This document shows positions 13,626-27,699 of a stretch of 64,000 nt of DNA, in pieces. The notes under the pieces were generated by a model that worked only from the letters and a program-made list of their open reading frames with translations, searched no databases and had not been told where the DNA came from. This DNA comes from Macrotrachela quadricornifera (taxonomy: Eukaryota; Rotifera; Eurotatoria; Philodinida; Philodinidae): NCBI GenBank assembly GCA_022393335.1, contig JAJEKB010021191.1:85264-149263 (forward strand), read 5' to 3'. Every line of letters begins with the position of its first letter. Position 1 is the stretch's first letter. The position numbers were made by a program, and so were the translations under genes.

Positions 13626-15099
13626 GTAATCTTTATTTCTATGATAAAATTATATATTTATGATCTTTCAAATAATGTTAGTTTTTTTCTTCTCAATAGA
13701 TTATTTTCCTTCAAATTTTCTATTCTTGATTCGAAGAGATAGATTTCATTGGAGAGTATCGTATACTGAAATGATTTTTATCGATGAAGCAAACTCAGAA
13801 AGATATATACAAGTGTTGTAGAAAATTTCGTGAGCTTATAAAACTCTATAATATCTTAGGAAATATAAAACGGAATTAAGATATTCCTTGAAAATATTAA
13901 ATTTACTCTTTTTAATGGTGAAAAAAGCGAAAATATCATATATGGAATGATTTATAATAATTTGAATATGTTCTTTTTTGTTGGCATTAGTTTGTAGAAA
14001 TGACTCATCATACTATTCATGTTCTACTTGGTAAGCAACTATTACAAGCTGAAGTAAAAATTGAAGGTTATCAAATTAGGTACTTGAATAATTTGTAACA
14101 GGCTAAAGATTTCTTTTTCAGTCTTTTTGCTTGATTAGGTTAATTCAACCTGATTCGATATATATCCAAATTAATTTTTTTTCTTAAAAAACTTTTACTG
14201 TAAAATGGAGCTGAAACATCTCTATGATAATATACTATATTATGATGAATATGATGGCTTTGACTATTTTCAATAACAAGAGACACTAAAATCAGGTTGA
14301 CGCTGAAGAGGTTGATAAACTAAACACACATTATATATTTCAATTTTAGATTGATGTCAATTGTTTTACTCACTAATCATAGATTCTGGATGATATATCT
14401 TATAAAATTGTAACGTGTTATTTTACAAGATTTTATGTGCTGAATAAATCAAACTGTCAAAATTCCCTCTGCGATTGCTTGTCCTTTACCCTACAGAGAT
14501 TTAGTTACGACTGTGTGAGACGGATAAATCATACACAATTCGAAAGGAGAAGAAATTTTCTTTCGGTATTTTTGCTATTACTTTTTTCTACGTAGTACAT
14601 ACTGTTTTGGAGATTTTTTCGATAGTCAATAGAAGATACTTTGATCTAGTTGTGATAAAACATCACTTTTACAGTACATATAATGAACGAGAACGAACGA
14701 GAGCAAAATGAATTTTTACATTTTTCATCCGAATTACTCCAGCAGACTGCATATTTTTCGTAGATTCAGAGCATTTTAATTGCATTTAATACTTCAATTA
14801 GAAGCTGATCGATAAATCATATGTCATGAATATATATCAGTATTCAATACTAATAATACCAATTACTCACTTGTAAACATATCAAGTAGATATTCTGACT
14901 TGGTAAAGAACAGCATATTTACATTTTTCAAAGAATCATAATTTCATTCACTTAAATAAATATTCAGTTTTTTTTAAGAATATTAGTTATGATCTGAATT
15001 ATATTTATTCAATTATTAATGGAAATCATTGAAAAACATGTGTACAAAAGTCTTTATTTTTCGGTAAAAATCTGTCATTATGAAACGTATGTAAGATAA
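13626..15099. other. non-coding, downstream of two genes
   Basis: There is no convincing exon here. The region follows the F-box fragment and precedes the 3' end of the helicase-PARP gene. It is AT-rich with stops in all frames. Confidence 0.45.
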
Positions 15100-18000
15100 T
15101 TAAGCTTGATAAGTTATTTTCAAGTATGGCAAAGCTTGTGCATAACGATAAACAATATATTCTGTAAAAGTGAATGCTGTTCCACGAACAGAATGATAAT
15201 CTTTTGGAGCCGAAGTCAATTGTTTATTCATTGAAGTTTGTATAGATTCTTTACCTAATATAACTTTATTATAAAACATCACACATTTGTATTCGCCATG
15301 TTTTGCAGCTGTATATTTATGAGATTTTTGAGGATCATCAGCAAAATAAGCACCAGAACCTAAACAATGACATCATTTTGAAAAGGGAAGTGTTAATTTT
15401 TTTTTTCTTTTTTGGGCTGTCATCATTTTTATTTAAATGATATTTATCAATCCGAAAATCAAAATTGTTTATATCAAATTTTTTAAATAATTAACCTTCA
15501 TTCTTGTTATTTATCTGATGATGAGCACATTTGCTCTGTTTATATCACATATCAATGCTATCAACATTATGAGAGAGATTACAGCATATTCTATACTTCA
15601 TTGACCTTGAGTTACTGTTCCCAATCAGCTATTGATAAGAACATGAGTTCTTTCATTAGATTCTCCTTCTTTTCTGATTTCTTAGATAGAAAGTAAATAG
15701 GCTCTTAATTGGACAATCAACAAGTCTGGAAAGGACAACAAGCAAATAAGCAGATATACACTTACCCCATGCTCCAGTTGGACTGAAAAAACGATCATCA
15801 TAACCAACTTCTATTATACCTTTAATAGCATCATCAGTATCAGTGCCATGAAACAGTTTTTGTTCGTTTGGATTACGATTTGGACATTCTCTTGCAATGA
15901 TTTTTTTCATTGATTCATACGCATCTTCCAAAATAGGATTTTTAATTTCTTCAATAGAAATTATTTTAATCGGTGGTTGAATCACTTGCATCTTATGTGT
16001 TACTGCCTTATATAAAGTTGATTTAGAAGGTAGCGGTACGAGAAGTGCAAAATATTTTGGATGGGGTGATGGTATGTAATCGATCGGTTCTCCGATTTGT
16101 GTCCATTGTCGTAAAATCATTTTATCAATACGTTCTTTAACAAGCTTATCTATTGGACGAAGTACTTGAAAACGTTTATTTTTGATATTTTCAATAATCA
16201 TTTCTAATTCAATAGAATAGGGTGATTGTGTTATATCAATACGCATTCCAATTTCTCGAGGATAATCTTTTTCTAATGAAAGATTACTAACATCGAAATC
16301 AATACGATCATGTGTTAATGCAACATGAGGTTCAATTAGATCCATTGTAAATGGACCTGTTGGTGCATCTTTATCAATGAGTAAAATATATCTCCAATCT
16401 TCTCGTTTTACTTCACATGCTATATCAAATTTATATAATTCATCTCGAAATTTATCAATATCAAAATACATATTCAATGGTAAATGACAATCTAAATCAC
16501 CTGGAACAACTTCTTTGTGTATAGAAGGTATTAATTGACCATTTGCATTAATTCGATATTCAATCCAAGCTTTTGGATTGTGTAAAAGAGTAGACGGTCG
16601 ATTTTTATAATCTCCTACGATCCAATCACGAACGAAACCACCTTCTAATTTACATTGAAATTTACATACGGCTATCCAAGCTACAACTTCCATTCGTGAT
16701 TCACGTGTTGCTTGATTACTTTTCACACCTTTATATAGATCAACCATTGTTCGCTGACTATCGGTTATACGCGAAATCTTTTCTTCAATTGTCGAACAAG
16801 TTTTACGCATTTTTGGATGAAGTAGACGCGGTAGAACACCTAAAATATCACATGAGTGATAAAAATAAACAAGTTTCTTTAACTAGATATATTAGTTTTC
16901 TTCATCGGACGCAAAAAGAACTCTAGATTATTATACTTACCCGCCATTGGAGGTCGAATTACAACGCAACGTTTTAACCAAGATATGAATGAATCGAATT
17001 CTTTCTTCACATTTTTATTTTCAGAATCTCGTCCTTCAACTGTAATTTCACAAGTTTTTGTGGCCGGATTATTCTTAACCATTATTTTCACTTGTTTTTC
17101 AGCCTCCCATCGCCATTGCATTGGTTGAAATATATATGTCATCTTTGTTACACTTTCGAGATTTCTAGATAAATTGTCAAATTCAGCTGTATTTGATTTG
17201 CATGTATTCTCCAATTGGAAATTCATTATCGTTACCATTCCTTTTCTTATTTCCAATTCATCATTAAAAACCGTACATACTGCACCATCTAAAGCAATAG
17301 TTTTCTTGTTCAGTAGTGCATTGATGAAACTGGATAAAGTCGATCGAATTTTTGAAAAAATATTTTCTCCATGTAAATGAGTTATTTCCTCATCAGTAAG
17401 ATCAATATTACGCTTTAATATATATTTGACCCATGAGGATTTTAATTCTCCAACAAATGAGATAACTGCCTTTGAACGAATCGCTGTTGAATAGCGAACA
17501 TCTCTAGCTAGTACGATAGATACAGGTGCTTGACTTATATGACGTGTTAGAGTAGATTGAAGATCTAATACAGCTTTATCATCATCATCATCATTATTTT
17601 GAACTTCATTTAGATTTTTATATCTTATGTATCGATGAGTTCTTTCATGTAATTCTTTCATTGAAACGAATACATTATCACTATATCCAGCTAATAATGA
17701 TTGTGCTATACGTTTCCAATTTCTTGATTGAATTTGAGCTTTTTGACGATAATCAGCTGATAGATTACAAGCTTTTTCTAAAGTATTATAACGTCTAAGT
17801 GCCTGTCGAATGATGTGTTGAATACTGTTTAAACCTTTCGCTTCACAAAATTCTGATATTTGAGATTGATTCAATGAAGCAGATTGTTTTACAAGTAATA
17901 TTTCATTCATAACATTTAATAATGTCATAAAATCTCCATCTGGACTCTTCATTGACTGTGGAATATTTTTTAATACAGCTGTTGTATTTAAAACACTGAG

Positions 18001-21000
18001 AATAGACGAAAGACAAATAAGATCACGTCCACAATTATATTTATTCAATGCTGCTAATACTGATTTGGACATAGCTAACGTACCAAAATCAGGTAATTTA
18101 GCTAGACATTCACCTTCGTCAGTAAAATAATTACTGGGAGCTGCTTCCAAAATATCTAGTAAAAATAAAATTAGTATACTATTATAGTACTTAATATTGA
18201 TGAGATTAACTCTCGCATACGATGAAACATCGTAGCAAAGCTACTGTGTCTACGGCAAGGATGAGTATTCAAATATTCATATAGTACTCACTTAATATTC
18301 TAAGTTCTTCCACCGTTGCATCCATAGCCTTTTGTGATGGTGGATCAGGCAGAAACGCTTGTAGATAATGTAATCCACGTTTAATTGGTGATTTTCTCAA
18401 GGAAAATTCCATATTTGTCAAATCCGATACACGTATGTGAGGTGTTGGATAGGGCTTATCTTCTAATCGAAAATCATACAGATAATAATATTCTCCAGAT
18501 CTTGTTCTACCCAATCGACCGAGACGTTGTTTTATGGTCGATTCAGCTGCTCGAACTTGTTCCAGCACAGTTCGCTTTGATTCAGCATTATAAATCGGTA
18601 TATTAACCATACCAGTATCAATAACATATTTCAAAGATGGAAATGTCAATGAAGTTTCAGCAACTGTAGTCGAAAAGAATACACTTCCAATTTCAATGTA
18701 TGATTGTTGAGCAGAAGCCGATTGTGATTGTATTAATGGATAAGCTTTAATTGTTTCATGACTTAATTCTGCTAATAAACGACAGCATTGATGAACTTCT
18801 GAAACAGAATTAACAAAGCATAAAATTTGATCATTTCGTTGACGTTTTTTATATAATTCTTGTACAACATCTAAAATGTTTTCATTTGGTCGAGGAATTT
18901 TGTCTACACGATATCGAATATTGGATTGTATCACTTGAAATTCATCAAAATCGTTATTTAAAATACGACGAAAAAGTTGAGGTACAGATTGATCAAGAGT
19001 AGCAGATGAAATTATAAGTTTCATTCTCGATTTTAGATTTGGTTTTAAACTCAATAATCTAGCTAATAATGCTAAACAAATATCAATATTAACTGAACGT
19101 TCATGAACTTCATCAATAAAAAATACAATTGATTTGTTTATTTGAGTGTGTTCTGTAATAAAATTTTGATTATATAAAAGAGATTCTTTGAGTAAACCAT
19201 CAGTTAAATAAAGAATTTTACCATTTGCATTTTCTTCATCACCACTCACTGCCCATCCTGCTATTTTCTGCTCTGATTTACCCGTATCCATTTCGATTGT
19301 TTTATTAACATGTTCGGATATCATTTTACAAGGTAATCGACGAGGTTGAGTTACAAGAACTTTATCATAACCTTCTGCTATGAGCAGTGCGGGTACTAAA
19401 CTCGATTTTCCTAAAAATAAATGGATTATGTTATGAGGAGAATGAAGAGCACAATAAAGAACATTAGGTACACCTTCTTTCGTAACAGTATCTATAGCAT
19501 GGCGACTGAGAAGCAGCAAAGAGTATGATAGGATTAAGTTTACCTGATCCTGTTGATGTCGTGATTGTTATTGCAGTATTTGTTCGAATTTTATCTAATA
19601 GATCTCTTGAGGATTCAAACAAAGGTAATTGTACTGTAAAACAAGAATAGTAGATCATTATCTGTTGTAATAAGATTGGTATTAAACTAAAATGTTGTAA
19701 TTCATGACCTTGATAAGCTGGATTTGTTTTCAATGTTATTTTAATTTGTTCGAGAAAATATTTAATTGTATTGATAGATTTTACTGTTGGTTTTTGATCA
19801 GTTTTTAATCGTTGAAATGAAATATTTTGTTTTATAAATTCATCCAATGCTCGATTTTTGAGTTCATTAATTTCGTTCTCAAATGAATTTCTCTCTAAGA
19901 ATTCATTAGTATATGTTCTTAATTCAATCCAAGGTGGATTTGATATTCCCTGAATTGATTGTTCTGTTAATAATTTTGCTTTTTCTCGAATTGAATCTTT
20001 GAATCTATTAACATATTCAATATTCTTTTCTTCTAAGAATTCAATTAGAATTTTCATATATTGTTTCCAAGAATATGTTTTTGAGTTAACTTGAAATAAA
20101 TTTGAAGTAATTGATTTTATGATTCGTTTTAAATATCGTTGATAAAATTCTTTTCCTGAATTATATGAATTGGATAAATTGATCAATCGTTTAAAAGCAT
20201 TTTTAAATATTGTATGATGATCGATGAAGCCAGTTAGAGTAATCTTAAATGTCTCGTTTTCTTGTGCAAATGTTAATTTTGGTATTCGATTAGAAAAATA
20301 TTCGTCGATATCAGATATACTTTCCTTTAAATAATTGTCAAAGAATTCAAATTTGGGAACTATGAAATCATGCATAATTTCGATCTGAATATTGAAATAG
20401 GTGACAGTTTGAATACGTTTCTCAATTTGTTTCAATATATTTCTTTTCTCTTCCATTTGTTTTATATCATCAATCAATTTTGTGTTTTGTTCGAGAGCAA
20501 TACATAAATTTTCTTCATGTTTTTGTCTTTCGAGCTCATATTTTTGATCAATTTCTGCTTTGATAATCGTCCATTGTTCTTCTTTTTCTCGTTGTTGAAG
20601 ACGAAATTGATTGATTTGTTGTTTAACTGTATTCAGTTCTTCTTTATGTTTCTGTTCTATTTCATCTATCAGAGAATTTTGTCTTACAATTTGAACTGTT
20701 TCGATATCGGATGAATCTTTCAAATTTTCAATTCTTTCATCCAGTTCAGTGGTTACTGTTAAATCTTTTGCAAACTCGGTTATTTCAACTGAACGAGGTT
20801 GTTGCGCATCTGTGACTTCCGTTTTGCTATCATTGAAATATTCATCAGCATTAATCGTATTTTCATGTTCAGTATTATCTATGGCTATAAGAATTGATAT
20901 ATCTTCATTATTTGTCATCGTATCGATTGACATCGAAATAGTTTGAGAAGATTTCTCTATCTTAAATAAGATTTCGATTGAATTTATAATAAATATAAAT

Positions 21001-22664
21001 ATGTTTACCTCATTATTTGTATCGTCAATATCGTGTGATGAGTTATATTCTTCATCATTTATATCATCATTTGGTTCTTGTTCAATAGGATTATTATGAG
21101 TTGATTGAGATACTTCTCTGAGGCGTTTAGTAGTTAATGGAATTGGTTCTAGATTTGTTAATGTTTGAAAATTATTAATATTTGTTATACGATTTTTTTT
21201 CAGATCATTATTTGATACTAATTTTGGTATCCAACGTAGAAAACCGGATACTGTATTTTGTTTATTATTAAATGAAAACTTCATTAAATCAAATTGTATT
21301 AGATCATCAGATAGACCATCTACACGTAGATTAATATACTTTCGTCGATTATTCATTGCTTGATCTAATAATGTGTTCGTATTAGCATCACAATTATACC
21401 AAGAATTAAGTTGAATATTAGATCTATGATCTTCTGTTGTTGGAAGATCGATAGCTATTAAACATGTTTCACTATTTGAGTTTGATGAGGGATATTTTAT
21501 TAGTAGAATTTGCCATAGAGCATAACAATCGAAATTAAAAATTGATGAACCACGACATCGAATCCATGCTAAATCTTCATTTTGATCTTGATCTTTTCCC
21601 GATCGTAGAAATCGAAATGTTGAAATAGTATAAATAGTTGAAGATATTGTAATACAAATTTCTTGTTTAAATTGTTGATCAAATTTGACAATCAATGATT
21701 CATTTAATTCTTTACATACATCGATTTCAAACAAAAACCATTTCGAATCAGAAAATGGTTTATATTCACAAATACAATCTTTAATTGATTGATTTGTTCC
21801 TTCAATAATAGGAGTTGAAGGAAATTTATGTTCTCGTTTTGTATAACCAAGGTTAAGAAAATTTTGAAAATATTCAATAATATGTTGATGATGTTCACCA
21901 TTCATAATTGCTGTTTCTTCTGCTTGATTTAGAATAAAATAATTCGCATCATGTTCAATTAAGTATTTAACAATATCTAAATATCCACCAAAACATGCTG
22001 CATGTAATGCAGTTGAAGCAGCTTTTGGTGATACTTGATAATTAGGATCAATAATTATATCCTTTGATAAAGCTTTATCAAGATGTTGTTGATTTTGAGC
22101 ATTAACAGAACATTGAGCATCATCGATGAGATATTTAATTAATTGCATGTAATTATTTCTTGCTGCTGAATAGAGTAATGTTGTACCCCAAGGACCAGGT
22201 TTATCTTTTAATGTTGGATATTTCTCGATGAATTTTTTTACATAAGTTAAATTTCCTTTCCATGCAGCTTGAAAACCATCGAATGAATCTCGAATTGCTT
22301 GGAGATCATTGAGAAACGTATGAAGAATATTCATTGTTAAATTTTCTTTAAGTTTATGCATATGATAATCATAATGATATTCACATAGAAAATTATATAT
22401 GTATTCTTGATAATTGTTAGATATATTTGGCAAACATTCCTTAAATATCATTTCGAGTTTGTTTGTTAAATTTTCCATCAATTGATCATTGTTTTTATTT
22501 AATGAGAATATATTTGCATTTATATTTAATGTTGAATTTTCGCAAAGAATATCTTTGCTTGATATTTCTTCTTGTTGTTTCGATTGTTCAAGTGTTGATT
22601 GAACAATATGCACAGCATTTTCTAATTGTTGTTTAATTTCTTCGTAGTCATTATCGGTAGTCAT
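15100..22664 (-). CDS. ankyrin-WWE-coiled coil-DExH helicase-nucleotidyltransferase-like-PARP fusion protein
   Basis: Six exons (22664-21009, 20960-19544, 19410-18292, 18155-16941, 16839-15766, 15359-15100) join in frame at GT-AG sites to 2,246 residues. Residues 130-260 hold ankyrin repeats (TALHAACFGGYLDIVKYLIE). Two WWE-like modules follow (about 300-375 and 420-482, the second ending GFLRWIPKLV). A Lys/Glu/Gln-rich coiled coil spans about 640-740. The helicase has motif I GSGKSS (around 1023-1028, rebuilt exactly by splicing), TQPRR, DEVH at 1124-1127, SAT at 1160 and QRLGRLGRT at 1319. An NTase-like stretch has GGFVRD (1869), DLD (1917) and MDL (1968). The C-terminal PARP domain has His2133 (LFHGT), Tyr2176 (SHKYT) and Glu2227 (TEY), the triad of polymer-forming PARPs. 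I infer an RNA helicase coupled to ADP-ribosylation; substrates are unknown. A second in-frame ATG at 22703 would add 13 residues. Confidence 0.85.
20961..21008 (-). other. 48-bp intron of the helicase-PARP gene
   Basis: GTAAAC...TTAAG splits the acidic linker from the Ser-rich region. Its length is a multiple of three and it has no stop, so the frame is open with or without splicing. Retained, it would encode a hydrophobic stretch out of character with its surroundings, so I treat it as an intron. Confidence 0.6.
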
Positions 22665-23252
22665 CGTTAGTTTTACTTGAAAGAATTTTTTTGTAAAATA
22701 CAACGAGAGAGAAAGTAAAAATTTTCTTCAAACAGAATGAAAGAAGAAGAAAAATACGACTACATATTATTTTTTCCCAATCTCAATAAAATGATTTTTT
22801 TTTCTTATCAAAAAAAAATATGTCGCTTATGAAAACAAACGTCTTTACAAATGCATGTAAATATATATAAAACTAAATAATTGATAGTATTTTTGGCGTA
22901 CAACCAGAATTTCAAATTATGAGAAAAATAACAAGTAACGCTCGTCTGAAGACTCGCTCAGCTCTTTCTCGTAGAAATCGTGTTTCTAAATTACCGTCAA
23001 GCTATTCATTTATAAAAGTTTAAAAGATCGAAGTCAGATTCAAGTTCCTGGACATTAACGGCCGTTGACCAAACTTCATAATAAAAAAATTTTTTTTGTA
23101 AAAAAAGTGATCCTTTGTGTAAAAAATGGATTCTCAAAATAATTTCGAAAAACTAACATCGGATTCGGATTCTCCGACCCCGATTACCCTTTGGTTAAGT
23201 TTTATAGAAAATATGAATAAAATGTTTTTTTGACCTTTTGCGGACATACAAG

Positions 23253-23291
<39 letters not shown>

Positions 23292-23573
23292 GCAAGCAGA
23301 CAATTTATGTTTCTAAGACTCTTCTCTACGAGAAAGAGAATAAACTTTATTTTACTAGTTTTTAATGATCATGAATAAGTGAATGTTGGAGAAATGTCTG
23401 TATATTAAATTTTGTAAGGTAAACTATTCTAAGTATGCAACGAAAACAATATATCGAGCTATTGATTGAAATTAGAGAACACTGATAAAACATCTACATA
23501 TTAAATTTCACAAAGTAATAACATCTTTAATAGAAAATAGTAATTTCGTATATATATTCAATATGCTAACGAA
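22665..23573. other. upstream region of the helicase-PARP gene, with a CAAT microsatellite
   Basis: A pyrimidine-rich stretch then CAAG lies 10-40 bp before the ATG at 22664 and could serve as 5'-UTR or trans-splice acceptor. A (CAAT)n tract of about 9.5 units lies at 23253-23290, followed by CAAG units. No gene is visible. Confidence 0.5.
23253..23290 (+). repeat. (CAAT)n microsatellite
   Basis: Nine and a half perfect CAAT units are followed by two CAAG-like units. Confidence 0.9.
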
Positions 23574-24250
23574 ACATTACTTGGATGTATCTAAAAGTAA
23601 TGTCGTGATTATTTTATTTTCTTAGAAAAGAGTCAAAACAAAATTCTTTTTTTATAGGATAATAGAGAAAATGAAGGGAACGTTTTTCTATACTTGAACG
23701 TAATTGTTCAACTGATATAATCATAATAAAAACTGTTGTTGTTAAAACTTAACTTTCGGATGCAAACAAAACTTCGAGCCACCAGTTTTCGATCGTGCAA
23801 AATCGAGGTTTTTTTTATACCAGATTACCTCATTTATATTTTTTCAGATTTTTTGTCACCTGATATATTTTATTTAAAAAGTACAAAATATACCATAAAA
23901 TAAATCTTGTTTTCAAAAAAAAGCAAAGTTCAATGCGATGAATTTTTGCTGTCCTGAAAAGATCATTATTTTTCTATCCAAGAAAAATTTCTTTTATCTT
24001 ATTTCATATATAAAATAAACGATCTTATATAAATATACAGTTTTTCACATTGCATCTCATAATATATTTTATTTTTTAATACAACGAGCTCTTATCAAAA
24101 TTTGATTATGATGATATCAGTTGAACAATGATGTTGAAGCATAGAAAAATCTTCATTTCATTTTCTCTATCATCTTATAACAAAAGAATTTTGTTTTGAC
24201 CCTTTTATAAGAAAATAAGACATTACTTTTGGATCCATCTAAGTATCTTC
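23574..24250. mobile_element. inverted-repeat (fold-back/MITE-like) element
   Basis: The left arm at 23574-23730 and the right arm at 24104-24250 are reverse complements at roughly 80% identity. Shared blocks include GTCAAAACAAAATTCTTTT, ATAGAGAAAATGAA and ATTGTTCAACTGATAT. The 370-bp centre is non-coding. There is no clear target-site duplication, so the exact ends and superfamily are uncertain. Confidence 0.6.
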
Positions 24251-26954
24251 AACTTTCTCAGTCACAATAGTAATATTCAAATCTGACAAAGAATTTATTT
24301 TTATTGATTATTAAATAAGTCTCATAACATTCGATATACCATTTTTATTTAGACTAATATAGCAGATAAATAAGAATTTTGTTCAATATAAAGTAAGAAG
24401 GAAGTTTAACATACTTTTTTGGCTACTAGCGTTTTTAGCAGTAAAGTCAAAATATGTAGTTTTTTCAAGTATTAGAGCTCGCTAGACCAATTTTCACAAT
24501 ATGATTGATTCTATGCATTAGAGTGACTTCCGGAAAATTCATTTTTTACCACATAGATGTGCAATGATAGATGAAAATTTTTGCATCATGCTCTAATGCA
24601 TTGCGAAAGAGTAATATAGTAGAAATTTAAAATGAATCAATTTCTAAAATTTAAAAAAAATGATGCAATTATTGAGAGTATTAGTCGTTATATAATAAAC
24701 AGACATAAACATAAACTACTAATTCCAGATGGCTACTTGTATGACATTTGGAAAAGTCCTTGGATATATAAACGAAGGGAACTTGTAATCAAAATAATAA
24801 TAGTTTGTGATTGTAGGTCAGTGAGAGTTATTTGCAAAAGTATTATACTAGATTGCTGTTGCTCATCGTCGTCAGCAGACAATTTTATAAAATGAAATAT
24901 AGGTAAAAAATCACTCAGTTGCTAAATTGTTGAGCGATGAATTCATTCGGATCTTTATTTAAAAGTGGAATCATTCTTAATTTGCCGTGTTTATTCAAAT
25001 AAGTTTAAAGTATTAAATAATACCCAGTGGTAAATAATAACATAGGAAATAGTATGTTCTTTTTACAAATAGACTCCTTGATTCTCCATATGTAAATCAA
25101 GAACTATTGTAATGATATTCATTGCTATCAAACGTTAATTGATCTATTCATTCATTTTAGGTTATCATTAATGACGACCTATTTAATTAAAGTTTAATGT
25201 TATTTAAATAAGTAGTTGATTTATATTGAGTCAACTTAATCAAATAAAAGATATTGTATGCGAAACTATTCAAAATCAATTTTCATGTTACACGAATCAG
25301 CAGCTGTTTTAAAATTATTCAGATATTTGAAAAATACAATTGTCAAATGATAAAACAAACATAATTATATTATAGTAGTATTAGAGTTTAACGCATCGAA
25401 TAAATTAAAAAAATAAATATAAAATACTTGTTCTCAAATCAGAAAAATGAAACCGCTATTTGAAAACGAATTCGTTTTACATTTATTTGAATACCACTCA
25501 TGAGAGTTCATGGGGAATTTGGTTTTGCGGTAAATTCAAACATAACAGTATTTTTAATCAATATCAGCGAAGATAAACAATATTTATGATAATGACAACC
25601 TAATCTACATAATAATAAGATCTATATAATAATTTTACTGTCTAGGTGGTGTAATAGTGTATATGATGTAAACGCTTCATCCGTTGGCTGCGATATTTAA
25701 GACGTTTCTGGTGCTTGCGATATTGCAGTATTTGCGATGTTTGTGGTGGTGGTAGGGGCAAGATAAAGGAAACACTGCAATACGGCAAATATCACAATGC
25801 CGCAATACCACTATACTGCAAATACTGCAGTGCCACTAAAAGCTTACTTTATAAGATATGATAAGGATAGAACGTATATTGTAAAACAATTGAAGCTCAT
25901 GAGATATTAAAAATAAAATCTAAAATTTCGTCTCTGTTAGGTTGTAGCGCTAAACATTCTCTTCATTTTAGCACCAACCCCAGCTTTCTAGCGTTTGTAA
26001 TAGTGGAGAAATTTTAATAATACGAAAGCGTAAAGACAGAATTTCATATTTTGAGAAAAACGCAAAAGAAGTTTTGGAAGTGTAATTCAAGAATTTTTCT
26101 ACAGTAAAATGATGTAAAAAGAAGTTTTGAGTAATTTCACGTAGATTATCGATTAGAAAGAACTGAGTGGATGCATTTAAAGGAGTATTAATAATTTACG
26201 CGAATAGCACCAACACCCAACTTTGCAAGAACGCATATATGTCATCCTTACGATCACCCACACTTTGGAGAGTTATGTTCATGAACACCCACTTTGTAAG
26301 ACTTATAGCAAAAAAAACCGTCTACAAATGTGCAAAAATGACCGCTCACCATACGAACACCTAGAATCTCTCTTATTGTCCGTGCAAACAACCCAACTTG
26401 TCTTTACGAACACCCACAGAACTCCATAACCTACATTTTGACCCGAATATGTGCTAACCCCAAATGTTTATTTCTCTAAAGGAAAGGTTCTTACATTGGC
26501 AAACGTATCTGTGTTTGTCCCAGCCAATCAGTTTGAGTAAGGTTTTTCGTTGATAAGAGGAGACAAACATGTGTGATATAAACAAAATTTTATTTGAGAT
26601 ATAAAATATTGAAAAAGCATAAATAAAGATGGAAATATTAGAGTTTAACGCTTAAAAATAACAGATTAATGTGAAAAGATCAAGAATAACATAGAGAAGA
26701 ATTAAAGTTCAAGATTAAATAATGAAGAAAAATGTTCTGTACTGAGTTTGCCAGTTGGCAAAGTTGTTTGAAAAAATGGTTGCCTCTTGGTTAAATCGCC
26801 GTCTCTAAAGAGAACAAATAATATAAATAAATGAAAGCAAACATCTTAGACATGGTAATCCCAAAGAAACACTAACAGTGAATTTTCAATCATCAACATT
26901 CAATCTATGGGCTACCACACAAACTCTTTATATTTTTGTAACGTACCTGGATGA
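24251..26954. other. non-coding, with small repeat patches
   Basis: No gene is supported. An 87-residue frame at 24632-24895 has no motif. At 25680-25850 a patch repeats TGCAGTATTTGC-like words on both strands. At 26205-26420 the phrase CGAACACCCAC or a variant recurs five times. Both patches look like decayed tandem or inverted repeats. Confidence 0.45.
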
Positions 26955-27120
26955 CTAACGACGACGATCATCATCTTGATCATCAGCATGAGCACGAAGA
27001 ATAGCAACTGAATCATCCGTCAAAGCACGACGTTTACGTGTAGGACCAATGATACAACTATTCTGCACACATCCAACGGCAAATTTACACTCACCTTTAT
27101 GATCCAAGATCACATGAGGC
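26955..27120 (-). pseudogene. possible C-terminal exon of an unknown protein
   Basis: The minus strand reads GECKFAVGCVQNSCIIG followed by a basic stretch and a charged end (DDQDDDRRR) before a TAG at 26957-26955. Base composition and codon choice are more gene-like than the surroundings. Upstream the same frame has TAA and TGA stops, and I found no splice partner. The family is unknown. Confidence 0.3.
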
Positions 27121-27699
27121 AAGACCACCGCTCCTTAAACCACTGTTCAACTTTCTTCCACTTCTAAACAAAGCTCTACAGTTAGTGACCTCATCGGTAA
27201 CTAAATAAAAGCAGAATAATTTTAACAAAGGCACTGTTCTCCTATTTTGTTTTCTAAACGCAAACCGTCCTCATTTCTTGCATGTAACAATATCACATAA
27301 CAGATCGACAATTCTAACAAGCAACTTGTTCACTCTACACGCTCAATACCAATGAGAATGGTGAAGCTCGTAACATGATAAAAAAATACATTACCAACGA
27401 CCAGTTCTCATAATTGATACAAACAACTATGGTGCTCACTTCCAACACAAGTTCTCCACTTGATCATACGATTTAATATCACATCAAACAGGAACAATTA
27501 TCATTAGAGTTTTGTTCAACTATTTTCACTAACTCGAACTAATCCGAGTGATTCGATATATGCATCAAAAAAACACTCCCTATACATCATACTAACAAAT
27601 ATTCTGTCCAACTATTAGCCAAAAAAAATCGCCTGATCTAACTTTCAACACATTTTCCAATATCACACGGCCCACAATTAGTCTTCACAAAGCTTCCGT

